This document shows, one piece after another, positions 47,014 through 55,617 of a DNA stretch of 64,000 nucleotides (positions are counted from its first letter, which is position 1; the number at the start of each line of letters is the position of its first letter). The notes beneath the pieces are model-generated. The model saw nothing but the letters and a program-made list of their open reading frames with translations, did not search any database and was not told where the DNA came from. The DNA lies in the NCBI GenBank assembly GCA_003280025.1, contig QCGD01000002.1, positions 40,835-104,834 of the forward strand, given 5' to 3'. The position numbers and the translations under genes are program-made. The DNA comes from Prochlorococcus sp. AG-363-P06. Its GTDB lineage: Bacteria > Cyanobacteriota > Cyanobacteriia > PCC-6307 > Cyanobiaceae.

Positions 47014-49425
47014 TTATTTTATCCAAGCAATAGTGCAACCTGGTCCACCCTCATTGGTGGCTGCATCTTCTATTTTATCGACATAATTCAATCCTGATAA
47101 CCATGTTCTTAATCCTTTTTTTAACTTGCCAGTTCCAATTCCATGAACAATCCATAGCGGACCATGAAACTTTCTAATTTTATCCTCGATAATAACTTCT
47201 GCTTCATGTACTCTTAATCCCCTTACATCAATTGTATTTTTACTAGTTCTAATTTTTGAATAAGAAAAATCTTCTCTTGAAGAGTTAATTTCAATTTTAG
47301 AATTTTTTAAATTTGGTTGTTCTCCATTAATACCTTCAAAGTCATTTAACGTTAATGTGCTTCTAAATGAACCACATGTAACCTCAAAAAATTCACCTTT
47401 TTTGTCTAAATCTGTTATTTGTCCAATACTATTTAAACTTTTGATTTTTATGAAATCACCTACCTGAGGATTCCATGAGATTGCCTTCTCAATATTTTTA
47501 TGACTTAAATGTTCTTGCTCAATTGCTTTCAACCTATTCCCAATCAACCTAGAATCATCGCCATCAGCATTCTTATCCCTTAACTTTTTAATCAAATTGA
47601 TAACCTCTTTTTTAGCCGATATAATATGTTTTGATAATTTATACCTTTCATTTTCCTGAATTTTTTCGGCATTAAGTTTTTGAAATTCGTAATTTTCCTT
47701 CAATTCATCATGTAATATTTCGGTTCTAGCAATAAGTTCAGCTGCAGCTTCTGCCGATTTTTGTTGTTTGATCTTCTCTTCTTCTAGTCCCTTAATAATA
47801 TTATTGATGTTTTCAACTTCTTTTGGTTTTAAATAATTTGCTGCTTCATTTAGTATTCTTTCATCTAGACCAATTCTCTTAGAGATTGACAAAGCATTAC
47901 TCCTGCCAGGGATACCCCAATTAAGAATATATTTAGGCTTAAAAGATTCTTCATCAAAGGCAACTGAAACGTTTTCGAACCTTGGATCACTATATTTTAA
48001 TGCCTTAATATCTCCATAATGAGTAGTAGCTAAAGTAATATCAGATTTATCGGCAAATTCTTTCAACAAAGCAATAGCAAGAGCTGTACCCTCCAGAGGA
48101 TCAGTCCCGGATCCAATTTCATCTAGTAACACAATTGATAATCCATTTTTATGATGGAGAGATTCTAAAATTTTTTTAATACGTGAAATATGTCCACTAA
48201 AAGTAGATAAATTTTCTTCTAAGGATTGATCATCACCAATATCAACAAATATATTTGGGCAAAAAGGTATTGTAGGATTATTTTTTGAGGGGATAAATAA
48301 TCCTGCTCTGGCCATTAACAAAGCCAAACCTAGACCTTTTAAAGCGGCAGTTTTACCTCCAGTATTAGGTCCAGTAATAGCCACAACTTTTATATTTCTA
48401 GTTATATGAAAATCAACAGCTACAGGGGCAGATGCACCTTTTTTTTTATTTTCCCAAATCAATAACGGATGAGAAAAACCTATTAAAGAAACTATTGGAT
48501 TTTTTTCAAAAATAGGAATTTTACCTCCAATCCATTTCGAATATCTTGCACGAGTTAAAGCGTTCTCTAATCGCAACAAAATCCCTGCCATCGCAATGAG
48601 ATTATCACTATTATCTCTAATTATTTGAGACCATTGTTGTAGTAATTTAAATTCTTCTCCAGTAACCAGTGCCTCTAATGAAGCAATTTTATTACCTTTG
48701 GATACTACATTCTCTGGTTCAAAATATATTGTATTTCCCGAAGATGAAGAATCATGAATTATGCCTTTAAATTTGTCTACAAATTGGACCTTTATAGCTA
48801 AAACTGGTCTACCAAATCTATCCCCAATAGTAGTATCTTGGATAAAAGATAAATTTCTTTGAATAAAGTTATCTATTAATATTTTTCTTTCTAATTTCTT
48901 AGATAATACTTCTCTTCTAAGATCAGCTAATTTATTACTAGCTCTATCTGAGATTCTCCCATTAGACTCAATCCCATTTTTTAAAATCTTTTCAATATTG
49001 CTATTCTCGCTTAAATTCTTTGTAAATGATGAAATAAAAGGCCTTTTTTCAAAATCTAGTAAGATTTTCTTTAATTGCCTAGCTACAGAAATTGTTTCTG
49101 CTATTTCTAACAAGTCAGAAGAACCAATAACTCCTCCCTTAGAGCAAATTTCAATATTTCTAGTAATATCAAATACCCCAGAAAAACTAATAGATTTTTC
49201 TAATTGATTTTCTAGATCGTTAATTTCAATAGTCTCATTTAATAATCTGTTAGAAACTTCGAATTCTGATGGAATATCAAAACCTAGAATTGCTCTTTTA
49301 CCCATTTTTGTAGAAGCAAATGAAGATAAATGAGTTTTTAAAGTATCCCACTCTAAAAGGTTTATAGATTCATCTGATATAGATCTATTTGTATTTAAAT
49401 ATTTTGGATGATTGTTCTCTTGCAT
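47014..49425 (-). CDS. mutS2: Endonuclease/ribosome-rescue protein MutS2
   Basis: MutS2 lacks the mismatch-recognition domain of MutS. It is known as a recombination suppressor and, in Bacillus, as a ribosome collision factor. The 803 residues include the clamp region, ATPase with Walker A GPNTGGKT (352-359), LLDEIGSGTDPLEG, a Lys/Glu-rich coiled coil (about 520-610) and a C-terminal Smr domain with IDVRGLRVHEAEVIIEDKI and HGIGTGKLKKGLRTWL. It lies 15 bp downstream of the VOC gene and 40 bp upstream of obgE. Confidence 0.94.
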   Translation of the reverse strand: MQENNHPKYLNTNRSISDESINLLEWDTLKTHLSSFASTKMGKRAILGFDIPSEFEVSNRLLNETIEINDLENQLEKSISFSGVFDITRNIEICSKGGVIGSSDLLEIAETISVARQLKKILLDFEKRPFISSFTKNLSENSNIEKILKNGIESNGRISDRASNKLADLRREVLSKKLERKILIDNFIQRNLSFIQDTTIGDRFGRPVLAIKVQFVDKFKGIIHDSSSSGNTIYFEPENVVSKGNKIASLEALVTGEEFKLLQQWSQIIRDNSDNLIAMAGILLRLENALTRARYSKWIGGKIPIFEKNPIVSLIGFSHPLLIWENKKKGASAPVAVDFHITRNIKVVAITGPNTGGKTAALKGLGLALLMARAGLFIPSKNNPTIPFCPNIFVDIGDDQSLEENLSTFSGHISRIKKILESLHHKNGLSIVLLDEIGSGTDPLEGTALAIALLKEFADKSDITLATTHYGDIKALKYSDPRFENVSVAFDEESFKPKYILNWGIPGRSNALSISKRIGLDERILNEAANYLKPKEVENINNIIKGLEEEKIKQQKSAEAAAELIARTEILHDELKENYEFQKLNAEKIQENERYKLSKHIISAKKEVINLIKKLRDKNADGDDSRLIGNRLKAIEQEHLSHKNIEKAISWNPQVGDFIKIKSLNSIGQITDLDKKGEFFEVTCGSFRSTLTLNDFEGINGEQPNLKNSKIEINSSREDFSYSKIRTSKNTIDVRGLRVHEAEVIIEDKIRKFHGPLWIVHGIGTGKLKKGLRTWLSGLNYVDKIEDAATNEGGPGCTIAWIK

Positions 49426-49440
49426 ATTAAAGAAAAATAA

Positions 49441-49833
49441 TCAAACATTTGATTGAATTCCACCAGGAGGAACATAAAGCATTTCAAGCCAATTCCCTTC
49501 TGTATCTTGCATGTAAAAAGACGCAGTTCCATCTCGATGTTCATGGACTGGGCCAACTTTCACACCAGATTCTCTTAAAGTATTTTGAATATTAAAAACT
49601 TCTTCTTTTTCTTCAAAATGAAAAGCAAAATGAGGTCCTGCAGCTTTATAGCTCGGAGCTAACAAAGCAAGTCCATCTTTCCCTTTACCAGCCTCTAAAT
49701 AACACCAATCTTTATCATCCCAAATCAAGGACATCCCTAAGCTCAAGTAAAAAGATTTAGCCCTTTCGAGATTTTCGACTCTAAGTGCAATGTGTCCAAT
49801 TCTTTGAACTCCTTTTGATCCGCTTAAAAACAA
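49441..49833 (-). CDS. Glyoxalase/VOC-superfamily protein
   Basis: The 130 residues form one vicinal-oxygen-chelate unit pair. The first metal ligand is His in RIGHIALRVENLERAKSFY, a second is likely in GPHFAFHFEE, and a Glu lies in DTEGNWLEMLYVPPGG. This resembles glyoxalase I or a fosfomycin-resistance-like dioxygenase fold, but the substrate is not identified. The start is a TTG at 49833; no ATG is available upstream. It sits between hemB and mutS2 in the same direction. Confidence 0.75.
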   Translation of the reverse strand: MFLSGSKGVQRIGHIALRVENLERAKSFYLSLGMSLIWDDKDWCYLEAGKGKDGLALLAPSYKAAGPHFAFHFEEKEEVFNIQNTLRESGVKVGPVHEHRDGTASFYMQDTEGNWLEMLYVPPGGIQSNV

Positions 49834-49891
49834 AACAAAAACTGTAAGTATTTACCCAAGAATAAACCAAAAATTTATTATTAATGAGTTT

Positions 49892-50893
49892 TTAACTTTC
49901 CTTCAACCATTTAGATGCATCACAAGCATGATAAGTAAGTATTAATTTTGCTCCTGCTCTTTTGAAACTAAGCAACGTTTCTAAAACTATTTCCTTCTCA
50001 TTAATCCAATTCCGCATTGCAGCTGACTTAACCATAGAATACTCGCCACTAACGTTATAAGCAGCTATGGGTTTATTTGAAAAAGTGCTAAGTCTATAAA
50101 CTATGTCCAAATAAGAAATCCCTGGTTTAACCATCAAAATATCTGCTCCTTCATATTGATCTAAGGCAGATTCAATTAAAGCCTCCTTTGAATTAGCAGG
50201 GTCCATTTGATAAGTAGACTTATTGTCTGGAATTATTTTCTTACTATTTTCTTTAGGAGCCGAATCTAAAGCAGTTCTAAAAGGACCATAATATGCAGAT
50301 GAAAATTTTGCAGTGTAACTAATTATACCTACATCACTAAATCCTTCGCTATCAAGAGCTGTTCTTATAGCGCCAACTCTTCCATCCATCATGTCACTTG
50401 GACCGATAAAATCTGCTCCTGCTCTTGCCTGAGTTAAGGCTTGTTTTTTTAAAATCTCAATAGTTTCATCATTTAAAATGTTTCCATTTTCATCAACTAA
50501 TCCATCATGTCCATCACATGAATAAGGATCCAAAGCAACATCTGTCATTATTGCCATTTCAGGAATTTCTTTTTTTAATATACGAATAGCATTAGGAATT
50601 AAACCTTTTTCATTAAAACACTCTGCTCCATCTTCCGTTTTTAGGCTATCGTCTATTTTTGGGAAAAGCACAATACATCTTATTCCTAATTCCCAAGCTC
50701 TAGTAACCTCTTGTATTAAACCATTCATATCCCATCTATAAGTTCCTGGCATTGCCGAAATTTCTTGTTGGAAATTCTTTTCATGAATAAATAATGGATA
50801 TATAAAATCCTCAGGATTTAGATGGTTTTCTCTTACCATGTCTCTAATAGCCTGTGTCCTTCTTAATCTTCTTGGACGAATAATCAAATTCAT
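49892..50893 (-). CDS. hemB: Porphobilinogen synthase (delta-aminolevulinate dehydratase)
   Basis: HemB joins two 5-aminolevulinate molecules to porphobilinogen for chlorophyll and haem. The 333 residues match. Active-site lysines are in SYTAKFSSAYYGPF and MVKPG, with AYNVSGEYSMVK near the end. The metal-site loop DVALDPYSCDGHDG has one Cys and two Asp, unlike the CxCxC of zinc enzymes, so Mg may be used. It is first of a minus-strand run. The SulP gene diverges from it across 204 bp holding a strong dyad. Confidence 0.96.
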   Translation of the reverse strand: MNLIIRPRRLRRTQAIRDMVRENHLNPEDFIYPLFIHEKNFQQEISAMPGTYRWDMNGLIQEVTRAWELGIRCIVLFPKIDDSLKTEDGAECFNEKGLIPNAIRILKKEIPEMAIMTDVALDPYSCDGHDGLVDENGNILNDETIEILKKQALTQARAGADFIGPSDMMDGRVGAIRTALDSEGFSDVGIISYTAKFSSAYYGPFRTALDSAPKENSKKIIPDNKSTYQMDPANSKEALIESALDQYEGADILMVKPGISYLDIVYRLSTFSNKPIAAYNVSGEYSMVKSAAMRNWINEKEIVLETLLSFKRAGAKLILTYHACDASKWLKES

Positions 50894-50987
50894 ATGAATC
50901 TTTTTAAAATGAAAGTTAATGAATTATTTATCTAATACCATAGTCTCTTAACTTGCATATAAATTAAAAAGACCCCTTTTTTGTTAT

Positions 50988-51008
50988 GGAAAATTAACCT
51001 AATTTTCC
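50988..51008. promoter_or_regulatory. Perfect 9-3-9 dyad between hemB and the bicarbonate transporter genes
   Basis: GGAAAATTA (50988-50996) and TAATTTTCC (51000-51008) are exact inverted copies around ACC, about 90 bp before the SulP gene and 95 bp before hemB. Two similar blocks lie closer to SulP: GCGCAAAATT (51042-51051) and ACGCAAATT (51059-51067). A T-rich tail is absent, so it does not look like a terminator. A LysR-type or other dimeric regulator of inorganic carbon uptake is plausible. Confidence 0.5.
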
Positions 51009-51097
51009 GTACAATTAATTCAAAAGTTACATAAATATTTTGCGCAAAATTAATTTTTACGCAAATTCACGACATAAAGATATAAAATATTAAATTA

Positions 51098-52774
51098 ATG
51101 TATTTATTTAAAAGGAGAAGATCTTTGCAAATAATCAATGGCTTTCATCTCAAAAATATTAGAGGTGATATTTTAGGTGGTATCACAGCCGCAGTAGTCG
51201 CTTTACCTCTTGCACTTGCTTTTGGTAATGCTGCATTGGGACCCGGAGGAGCAATTTATGGATTATATGGCGCAGTAGTAGTCGGTTTTTTAGCTGCTTT
51301 ATTTGGCGGTACACCAGCGCAAGTTAGCGGACCAACTGGTCCAATGAGTGTTACTGTTGCTGGAGTAGTAGCAGGTTTGGCGGCAGTAGGAGTTCCTAGA
51401 GATTTGTCTGCAGGACAGATTTTACCTCTAGTAATGGCTGCAGTAGTAATTGGTGGTTTATTGCAAATTGCATTTGGAATTCTAAAGCTAGGAAAATATA
51501 TCACTCTAGTCCCATATTCTGTTGTATCGGGATTCATGTCTGGTATTGGAGTCATAATCATTGCACTTCAAATTGGGCCATTACTAGGAATAAGCACAAG
51601 AGGAGGAGTAGTCGACTCTTTAACTACTGTTTTTTCGAATTTCGAACCTAATGGCGCCGCCATTGGAGTAGCTATAATGACTTTAGGAATAGTATTTCTA
51701 ACACCTAGAACAATAACTCAGTGGGTTCCTTCTCCACTTTTAGCTTTATTAATAGTAACTCCAATATCAATGTTCTTTGGTGGAACGATAGACAGAATTG
51801 GAGAAATCCCTAGAGGAGTTCCATCTTTAGATTTCCCTAGTTTCAACCAGTATTTTCCTATTATTTTCAAGGCAGGTCTTGTATTAGCAGTACTTGGAGC
51901 AATTGATTCTTTACTTACATCCTTAGTAGCAGACAATATTTCTCAAACAAAGCATAATTCTGATAGAGAGTTAATTGGACAGGGGATAGGAAATGCTGTA
52001 GCAGGTCTTTTTTCAGGCTTACCAGGTGCAGGCGCAACAATGAGAACTGTTATAAATGTCAAATCTGGTGGATCTACTCCTTTATCAGGAATGGTTCACT
52101 CAATAGTTTTACTAATAGTTTTAATCGGTGCAGGACCATTAGCTGAACAAATACCCACAGCTCTTTTAGCAGGTATCCTTATCAAAGTTGGATTGGATAT
52201 TATTGACTGGGGATTCTTGCTAAGAGCACATAAATTATCTCTAAAAACTTCAGTTGTCATGTATGGTGTACTCCTAATGACTGTTTTTTGGGACTTGATA
52301 TGGGCAGTATTAGTTGGAGTATTTATTGCAAACATGCTGACTATTGATTCCATTACTGAAACTCAACTAGAAGGTATGGAAGAAGATAATCCTTTATTAA
52401 CAGATAATAATCAAGGACAAAATACATTACCCGCTGATGAAAAAGCTCTACTTGATAGATGTTCAGGACAAGTAATGCTATTTAGACTAAAAGGGCCACT
52501 TAGTTTTGGTGCCGCAAAAGGTATCTCTGACAGAATGAACCTAGTAAGAAATTACAAAATTCTGATATTAGATATTACTGATGTTCCAAGACTTGGAGTA
52601 ACAGCAACACTTGCTATAGAGGACATGATGCAAGAAGCTAAAAATAACTCTAGGAAAGCATTTGTGGCTGGGGCTAATGAAAAAGTTAGAGAAAGGCTAT
52701 CCAAGTTTGGCGTTGATGGAATTATTGAAACAAGAAAACAAGCTTTAGAAATAGCTTTAAATGAATTATCTTAA
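51098..52774 (+). CDS. SulP-family anion transporter, probable bicarbonate transporter (BicA-like)
   Basis: The 558 residues from ATG 51098 contain about 11 or more membrane helices (for example GGITAAVVALPLALAFGNAALGPGGAIYGLYG and SGPTGPMSVTVAGVVAGL). A C-terminal STAS domain (about 450-555) follows. BicA is the Na+-dependent bicarbonate SulP transporter of marine cyanobacteria; the substrate is inferred from sbtA and sbtB downstream. A TTG at 51125 has a good Shine-Dalgarno AGGAG (51113-51117, 7 bases before) and may be the true start, giving an N-terminus of the usual form (QIINGFHLKNIRGD). Confidence 0.85.
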   Translation: MYLFKRRRSLQIINGFHLKNIRGDILGGITAAVVALPLALAFGNAALGPGGAIYGLYGAVVVGFLAALFGGTPAQVSGPTGPMSVTVAGVVAGLAAVGVPRDLSAGQILPLVMAAVVIGGLLQIAFGILKLGKYITLVPYSVVSGFMSGIGVIIIALQIGPLLGISTRGGVVDSLTTVFSNFEPNGAAIGVAIMTLGIVFLTPRTITQWVPSPLLALLIVTPISMFFGGTIDRIGEIPRGVPSLDFPSFNQYFPIIFKAGLVLAVLGAIDSLLTSLVADNISQTKHNSDRELIGQGIGNAVAGLFSGLPGAGATMRTVINVKSGGSTPLSGMVHSIVLLIVLIGAGPLAEQIPTALLAGILIKVGLDIIDWGFLLRAHKLSLKTSVVMYGVLLMTVFWDLIWAVLVGVFIANMLTIDSITETQLEGMEEDNPLLTDNNQGQNTLPADEKALLDRCSGQVMLFRLKGPLSFGAAKGISDRMNLVRNYKILILDITDVPRLGVTATLAIEDMMQEAKNNSRKAFVAGANEKVRERLSKFGVDGIIETRKQALEIALNELS

Positions 52775-52780
52775 TAATCT

Positions 52781-53779
52781 ATGGAAGTAAATCCAATACT
52801 ACAAAATGTATTAGCGCCACCAGTACTTTTCTTTTTAATTGGAGCAATTGCTGTATTTTTTAAATCTGATTTAGAAATACCTGCTCCATTACCAAAACTA
52901 TTTTCTTTATATCTGCTTTTAGCAATTGGATTTAGGGGAGGAATTGAAATTCAAAAAAGTGGTTTTACTGATCAGGTTCTACCTACTTTAAGTGCGGCAA
53001 TATTAATGTCTCTAATAATTCCATTAATTGGATTTTTAATATTGAGGTATAAGTTTAATGTTTTCAACTCTGCTGCAATTGCAGCTGCTTACGGTTCTAT
53101 TAGTGCGGTCACATTCATATCCGCGGAAAGTTTCTTAGACAGTCAAAACATAGATTTTGATGGATTTATGGTTGGAGCTTTAGCTTTGATGGAGTCTCCA
53201 GCAATTATCGTTGGCTTATTACTTGTAAAATTCGCAGCCCCAAAAAATAGACCTAACTCAAGAAAAATGCACCTTCGTGCAATATTGCATGAGTCTATTT
53301 TGAATGGATCAGTTTATTTATTACTTTCTAGTCTAATAATAGGGTTTCTAATCGCCTCAACTAATCCAGCAGGCATTGAAAAAATGGAGCCTTTCACTAA
53401 AGATTTATTCTATGGTGCTGAATGCTTTTTTCTATTAGATATGGGCATAGTTGCAGCTCAAAGATTGCCTAGTCTAAAAAAAGCCGGTTCATTTCTAATC
53501 GCTTTTGCAATTTTCATGCCAATATTTAATTCTTTAATAGGTGTGTTTGTTGCAAAATTATTAACTCTAGGACCTGGGAATGCACTACTATTTGTGGTTT
53601 TATGTGCTAGTGCATCGTATTTAGCAGTGCCTGCAGCTATGAGGATGACAGTGCCAGAGGCAAAGTCCAATTACTATATTTCTACAACATTAGGTTTAAC
53701 TTTCCCATTCAATATCGTTCTTGGAATACCAATATATATGAGTTTAGTAAATAAAGTTATTCCACTTTCCCCATTATAA
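52781..53779 (+). CDS. sbtA: SbtA-family sodium-dependent bicarbonate transporter
   Basis: The 332 residues have about 10 membrane helices in two repeated halves, the SbtA (DUF897) fold. Recognisable parts are FRGGIEIQKSG, AAAYGSISAVTFISAESFL and ASASYLAVPAAMRMTVPEA near the end. SbtA is a high-affinity Na+/HCO3- symporter in the plasma membrane. It is controlled by its own P-II-like partner SbtB, encoded two bases downstream. It follows the SulP gene by 6 bp in one transcript. Confidence 0.92.
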   Translation: MEVNPILQNVLAPPVLFFLIGAIAVFFKSDLEIPAPLPKLFSLYLLLAIGFRGGIEIQKSGFTDQVLPTLSAAILMSLIIPLIGFLILRYKFNVFNSAAIAAAYGSISAVTFISAESFLDSQNIDFDGFMVGALALMESPAIIVGLLLVKFAAPKNRPNSRKMHLRAILHESILNGSVYLLLSSLIIGFLIASTNPAGIEKMEPFTKDLFYGAECFFLLDMGIVAAQRLPSLKKAGSFLIAFAIFMPIFNSLIGVFVAKLLTLGPGNALLFVVLCASASYLAVPAAMRMTVPEAKSNYYISTTLGLTFPFNIVLGIPIYMSLVNKVIPLSPL

Positions 53780-53781
53780 AA

Positions 53782-54063
53782 ATGAAAAGATTAGATTTAA
53801 TTTTTAGTGAAAGAGAACTTGATGCAATTCTGAAAACATTAGAAAAGGCTAATGTTCCTGGATATACCGTAATGAAACATGCTACTGGGAGAGGTCCAGA
53901 AAGAGTGGTTACTGAGGATATGGAGTTTACTGGCTTAGGATCAAATGCACATGTTATAGTTTTTTGCGAGCAAGAATTAATTGATCAAATGAGAGAAGAT
54001 ATTAAGGCAGAGCTGAGTTACTATGGCGGGGTAGCTTATATTTCAGAAGCAACTCCTCTTTAA
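53782..54063 (+). CDS. sbtB: P-II-like regulator of bicarbonate transport, SbtB-type
   Basis: The 93 residues form a ferredoxin-like P-II fold: KRLDLIFSERELDAILKTLEKANVPGYTVMKHATGRGPERV, then a short T-loop and IVFCEQELIDQMREDIKAELSYYGGVAYISE. SbtB proteins bind adenine nucleotides including cAMP and inhibit SbtA (family knowledge). The C-terminal CGPxGC extension of many SbtB proteins is absent, since the protein ends YISEATPL. It completes the three-gene carbon-uptake operon. Confidence 0.88.
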   Translation: MKRLDLIFSERELDAILKTLEKANVPGYTVMKHATGRGPERVVTEDMEFTGLGSNAHVIVFCEQELIDQMREDIKAELSYYGGVAYISEATPL

Positions 54064-54088
54064 ATATCTATTACTAATATCTATTTTC

Positions 54089-55054
54089 TTAAGAGTGAAT
54101 CCAATCTACCCTTATATTTTTTCTACTATTTAAGTATCTATCTATTGACATTGCAGCGATACATCCGTCAGATGCCGCGACTACTGCTTGCTTAAACGGT
54201 GTATTTCTTATATCTCCAATAGCCCATACTCCATCTGAATTTGTGGACATAAAATCATCAACAATCACACCTCCATCTTCTTTTAAGGCAATCTGATCTC
54301 CTAAGAAATCAGTAATTGGCTTTGAACCACTCATATAAACGAAAACTCCATCTAAATTAAGATTGATAGGATTTTCTTCCTGTTTATTTTTTACAATTAC
54401 GCCATTCACACCCATATCATCACCCAAGATTTCCAATAATCTTGTTCTACTCCAATGTTTAATATTTGCATTATCCATCAGTTCCATAGCCTCATCATTT
54501 TCAGGCTTTGGATCACTTGATGTAATCCAATGAACAGTTGAAGCAAATTTAGTAAGAACAGTAGCCTCCTCTATTGCCTCTTTATTTACTCCAATTACAG
54601 CCACTTCCCTATTTTTATAAAAAGCTCCATCACATGTAGCGCAGTAACTTACCCCCTTTCCAAGAAAATCTGCTTCTCCTTTAAATGATGCAGGTCTACC
54701 CATAGCTCCACTTGCTAGCACAAGTGCTTTAGCCTTAAAAGTACCTTCAGGTGTATAAACTGTTTTCCATTCTTCAGAGACATCTATCCCAAAAACTTGT
54801 GCTCTTCTGTAGTCTGTACCATATTGAACAGCTTGCTCTCTCATTAATGTAAGTAATTTTTCCCCACTAATATCAACAGGAACACCTGGATAATTTGCTA
54901 TTTGATGAGTTATTGCTAAGGCACCAACAGACGGATTTTTATCTAAAATTACCGTCTTTAAATTAGAACGAGAGGTATAAAGAGCACAAGTGCATCCTGC
55001 CGGCCCGCCACCGATAATAACAACATCTGACTCGAAAATTTCCAATTTTCTCAA
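54089..55054 (-). CDS. Thioredoxin-reductase-like flavoprotein lacking standard NADPH motifs (possible DDOR type)
   Basis: The 321 residues have an N-terminal FAD loop GGGPAGCTCALYTSR and redox Cys pair CATCDG (Cys138 and Cys141) as in bacterial TrxR. The second Rossmann motif, usually GGGDSAVEEA, reads VIGVNKEAIEEA (residues 153-164). The HRRxxxR NADPH phosphate site is replaced by VHWITSSDPK. This fits a diflavin- or ferredoxin-linked disulphide oxidoreductase rather than a classical NADPH-TrxR. The assignment is inference. A conserved C-terminal GDIRNTPFKQAVVAASDGCIAA binds FAD. Confidence 0.75.
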   Translation of the reverse strand: MRKLEIFESDVVIIGGGPAGCTCALYTSRSNLKTVILDKNPSVGALAITHQIANYPGVPVDISGEKLLTLMREQAVQYGTDYRRAQVFGIDVSEEWKTVYTPEGTFKAKALVLASGAMGRPASFKGEADFLGKGVSYCATCDGAFYKNREVAVIGVNKEAIEEATVLTKFASTVHWITSSDPKPENDEAMELMDNANIKHWSRTRLLEILGDDMGVNGVIVKNKQEENPINLNLDGVFVYMSGSKPITDFLGDQIALKEDGGVIVDDFMSTNSDGVWAIGDIRNTPFKQAVVAASDGCIAAMSIDRYLNSRKNIRVDWIHS

Positions 55055-55299
55055 ACTCCTTTTATTAAGTAATTAGATGAGTTTTTGGTTAGAAGATAAA
55101 ATTGATTAAAATTGCTAACCTCTGTATAGGTATAAGGTTAAGAGAAAAAAAATAAAAAAGCATAATATAGAAACAAACTTACATAGGAAAAATAAAAAAA
55201 AACAAGTTTAAAAATGATCAGTGACCTGAATTGTTCTTAATTGATCTATTATTAAATAATATTTTGAAGTTTACTTTTAAAAGGCCCCCTATATTTTTT
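55055..55299. other. 245-bp intergenic region between divergent genes
   Basis: Very AT-rich with no plausible gene. An inverted repeat TAACCT (55116-55121) faces AGGTTA (55135-55140), about 60-85 bp upstream of the flavoprotein start. A GGCCCCC block sits before the 105-residue gene. Promoters for both directions are expected here but I cannot place them. Confidence 0.35.
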
Positions 55300-55617
55300 A
55301 TGACCAATTCTGATTATCTTTTAAAAGCTGCTATCAAAAAAATAACAGAAAAATTAAGCGAGGCTTTAGTTGGAAAAATTGAGGAAGCAACAAATGTTGC
55401 ACAATATGCACCAGAAAAAATTAAAAAAGAATTTGAGACTCTAAAAGAATCAATAATTGAAGAAGCTGCAAAAATGAAATATGAAATGAGTCCTCAAGAC
55501 AATAATCAAACATCTAAAACAGATCAAGATCCTACAATCACAAAAGCTCTAAAAGAAATAGAAGACATTAACGAAGGCATAGAGAGATTAAATAAAACAC
55601 TTAACAAGTTAATTTAA
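55300..55617 (+). CDS. Coiled-coil protein upstream of the ABC1 kinase gene, unknown function
   Basis: From the ATG at 55300 there are 105 residues; the open frame extends upstream to a TTG-like start at 55231 that is less likely. The protein is almost all amphipathic helix (SDYLLKAAIKKITEKLSEALVGKIEEAT, residues 4-31). It has a linker (SPQDNNQTSKTDQDP) and a C-terminal heptad (IEDINEGIERLNKTLNKLI). The stop TAA overlaps the ATG of the next gene by one base, so it is translationally coupled to the kinase. Confidence 0.6.
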   Translation: MTNSDYLLKAAIKKITEKLSEALVGKIEEATNVAQYAPEKIKKEFETLKESIIEEAAKMKYEMSPQDNNQTSKTDQDPTITKALKEIEDINEGIERLNKTLNKLI

